Assembly: GCA_035315885.1 (NCBI GenBank)
Contig: DATFXM010000076.1
Location: 1-22,971 of the forward strand
Length of the DNA: 22,971 nt
Source of the DNA: DATFXM01 sp035315885
Lineage (GTDB): Bacteria; Acidobacteriota; Blastocatellia; UBA7656
Direction of reading: 5' to 3'
Below the pieces are notes generated by a model. The model saw only the letters and a program-made list of their open reading frames with translations. It was not told where the DNA came from and made no database searches. Shown piece after piece: positions 21,486-22,971 of this stretch. Position numbers and translations under genes: made by a program. Within the stretch, counting starts at the first letter, position 1. The number at the start of each line of letters is the position of its first letter.

Positions 21486-22154
21486 TTGGAAAAGACACTG
21501 GATGCGATTGAAGTGAGGGTGCTGGGCTCGCTGATAGAAAAACAGATCACCACTCCGGAGTACTATCCGCTGACCCTGAACTCGCTGGTTAATGCTTGCA
21601 ACCAACTAACCAACCGAGATCCGGTCGTGCAGTATGACGACCGCATCGTAGCGCGGACGCTCGAAGCGCTGCGAGAGAAGCAACTGACGTGGCTTGTGAC
21701 ACAGGCGGGTAGCCGAGTCCCAAAGTACGAGCAACGGCTTACAGAGTCGTTGAAGCTTACCGAGCAGGAAACCGCGGTGCTTTGCGTGCTGATGCTACGA
21801 GGTCCGCAGACAATCGGCGAGCTGCGGAGCCGCTCGGCGCGGATGTACGAGTTCAAGGATCTGGAAGAAGTCGAGCTCACGCTGCAGGCGATGTCTTCAG
21901 CAGAGCCGGCGCCGCTTGTAACCAGGCTGCCGCGACTTCCTGGCACAAAGGAATCGCGCTTCGCACATCTTCTCTCTGGTGAAGTGTCGGTAGAAGACTT
22001 CAGTGAAGGGGTGGAGCGACCGGAGCCTGCGACGTTACAGGTACGCGCGGAGAACGAGCGGCTCGCACGACTCGAAGAGAGTCTGAACGGGCTGCGAAAC
22101 GAGCTGGATGAGTTGAAGCAGGCGTTTGCCGATTTCAAGCGGCAGTTCGAATGA
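21486..22154 (+). CDS. YceH family protein (DUF480)
   Basis: This 222-aa protein of the YceH/DUF480 family has the diagnostic N-terminus IEVRVLGSLIEKQITTPEYYPLTLNSLVNACNQ, with the core EKQITTPEYYPLTLN. It has two winged-helix-like halves (about 1-80 and 90-150) and a C-terminal coiled coil (about 183-222). The family is widespread but its function is unknown; DNA binding is only suggested by the fold. The start is TTG 21486, with GAGG 5 nt upstream. It lies 16 nt behind the Ser/Thr kinase gene and is probably co-transcribed. Its stop is 2 nt from the stop of the convergent coiled-coil gene. Confidence 0.92.
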   Translation: MEKTLDAIEVRVLGSLIEKQITTPEYYPLTLNSLVNACNQLTNRDPVVQYDDRIVARTLEALREKQLTWLVTQAGSRVPKYEQRLTESLKLTEQETAVLCVLMLRGPQTIGELRSRSARMYEFKDLEEVELTLQAMSSAEPAPLVTRLPRLPGTKESRFAHLLSGEVSVEDFSEGVERPEPATLQVRAENERLARLEESLNGLRNELDELKQAFADFKRQFE

Positions 22155-22156
22155 AC

Positions 22157-22645
22157 CTACTTGCCACCGAGACCGGTGAGCAGTTGTCCGGTCTTGACCT
22201 CGCCGACTATCGCCTTTATTTGGATTTTCACTCGGCTCAGGTTGGTTTCGACTTCCTGGGTCCTGGCGTTTGGGTCTTCCATCGATTGCAGGCGACGCAT
22301 GAGTTCGCGTGCTTCTTTTCGAAGCTTCTCGAGGCGAACGTAGAGTGTATAGAGATAGCGCCGGGCGGACTCGATTCGTTCGACGCATTCGGTTTCGGCG
22401 CTGATTAGCTCGGCGATTGTCTTGTCGACGGCTGACTTGCGGTTTTCGAGGCTAACGAGGCGGTTTATGTCGCCCCCTGAAGCTGCAATCTGCTGCTCGG
22501 GATTGAGGGACTGCTTTTCGGCCTGGCGTTCCCTTAGAATCGATCGAACGTGCTCGAGTTGAGATTCGAGTTCTTGAACAGTGAGCTCGGCCTTAGCAAG
22601 TTCGCCTTTGTGAAAACTCGCCACGCGCCCGACTCGATTCTCCAT
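22157..22645 (-). CDS. Small coiled-coil protein of unknown function
   Basis: This is a 162-aa, highly charged protein. Long heptad-like helices run over residues about 10-50 and 60-125, broken by a short Gly-containing turn (AASGGDINR). It ends in GLGGK. No signal peptide, membrane segment or catalytic motif is visible. Length and composition recall FliJ/YscO-like export chaperones, but there are no flagellar or secretion neighbours, so I do not assign that name. ATG 22645-22643 has a strong GGAGGAG site about 6 nt upstream. It is convergent with the YceH gene across a 2-nt gap and has no obvious terminator. Confidence 0.75.
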   Translation of the reverse strand: MENRVGRVASFHKGELAKAELTVQELESQLEHVRSILRERQAEKQSLNPEQQIAASGGDINRLVSLENRKSAVDKTIAELISAETECVERIESARRYLYTLYVRLEKLRKEARELMRRLQSMEDPNARTQEVETNLSRVKIQIKAIVGEVKTGQLLTGLGGK

Positions 22646-22810
22646 GGAACACTCCTCCCGCGGGTTACTCTAATCAAGGACAGTTACACGAGTTCGCTGC
22701 TCACCGAACTCCGGGGGTATTCTTTGCAACTGGGTCGGGAAAGCGCAGGGACTAGAGTAAGTCGAATCGTGCCGGGACTCAATAGTAATTAGAAACTTGA
22801 GAAATCTCAG

Positions 22811-22834
22811 ATTTCAAATTTCAAATTTCAAATC
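22811..22834. repeat. Heptamer tandem repeat (ATTTCAA)3
   Basis: Three perfect ATTTCAA units plus ATC lie in the 254-nt gap between the coiled-coil gene and the window-edge frame. This is another period-7 repeat, with a unit unlike GTGCTGA. Nothing else is recognisable in this gap. Confidence 0.85.
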
Positions 22835-22899
22835 ACTACTGTCCGGTTCGTGGTTTTTCAAAGCGCTGTAAGTACATGTGAGTCAGAGAGATAAACGCG

Positions 22900-22971
22900 A
22901 TGATGAGCCTAAACGATTTGAATTTCGATCCGGCGGTTTTGTGCCGTAGTCTTTCGAGATCAACCTCGAAG
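22900..22971 (+). CDS. Possible start of a gene cut by the window edge
   Basis: Two consecutive ATG codons (22900 and 22903) open a frame that stays free of stops to the window end (24 codons, MMSLNDLNFDPAVLCRSLSR...). A purine-rich AGAGAG lies 9 nt upstream. Too little is visible to recognise a family. Confidence 0.35.
   Translation, partial: MMSLNDLNFDPAVLCRSLSRSTSK

Noticed and set aside
22733..22750. GG-N10-GC match upstream of the window-edge frame
   Set aside because: The -12 block reads GCGCA, without TTGC, and the -24 block is poor, so it is not a convincing sigma-54 site.
22665..22760. Inverted 8-mers TTACTCTA and TAGAGTAA
   Set aside because: The arms are short, 80 nt apart and not extended, so chance is a sufficient explanation.

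Overview
The window looks like a chromosomal segment of an Acidobacteriota-type bacterium, perhaps near the Blastocatellia. This is an inference from moderately high GC, a soluble Ser/Thr kinase fused to a TolB-like domain and TPRs, a very large multi-PAS histidine kinase, frequent TTG starts and period-7 intergenic repeats. No rRNA, tRNA, CRISPR array, transposase or phage gene was seen.

Left part (1-8.8 kb). A 5'-truncated EF-hand protein (2-355, +) faces a signalling block on the minus strand. In transcription order the block holds a cytoplasmic histidine kinase with eleven PAS domains and one GAF domain (8652-3385), an NtrC-type sigma-54 activator (3359-2016), a 394-nt gap, a stand-alone receiver protein (1621-1220) and an EAL c-di-GMP phosphodiesterase (1227-430). 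The gap holds a good match to a -24/-12 sigma-54 promoter, TGGTATCAGTCTTGCA on the minus strand at 1905-1890, pointing at the receiver/EAL pair. The simplest reading is one circuit: the PAS/GAF kinase phosphorylates the activator, sigma-54 transcription follows, and c-di-GMP is degraded.

Middle part (8.86-11.8 kb). This holds a HAD hydrolase, a PilZ (c-di-GMP receptor) protein with an N-terminal His/Cys cluster, and an IPT/TIG plus beta-propeller protein. The gaps between them are rich in repeats: (GTGCTGA)n heptamers running through stop codons, about 2.8 tandem copies of a 77-bp palindromic unit, and an 83-bp element with 22-bp inverted ends.

Housekeeping part (11.86-18.7 kb). A site-2 protease family membrane protein, trpS, scpA, scpB and rluB form a tight plus-strand cluster. 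It converges on uvrA (minus strand) with a 4-bp overlap of the stop codons. TrpS keeps most of the cysteine signature of the 4Fe-4S-type TrpRS, but the last Cys is Arg.

Right part (18.7-23 kb). A repeat-laden divergent promoter region precedes the Ser/Thr kinase-TolB-TPR gene. A YceH (DUF480) protein follows, then a convergent small coiled-coil protein, and the possible start of another gene at the window edge.
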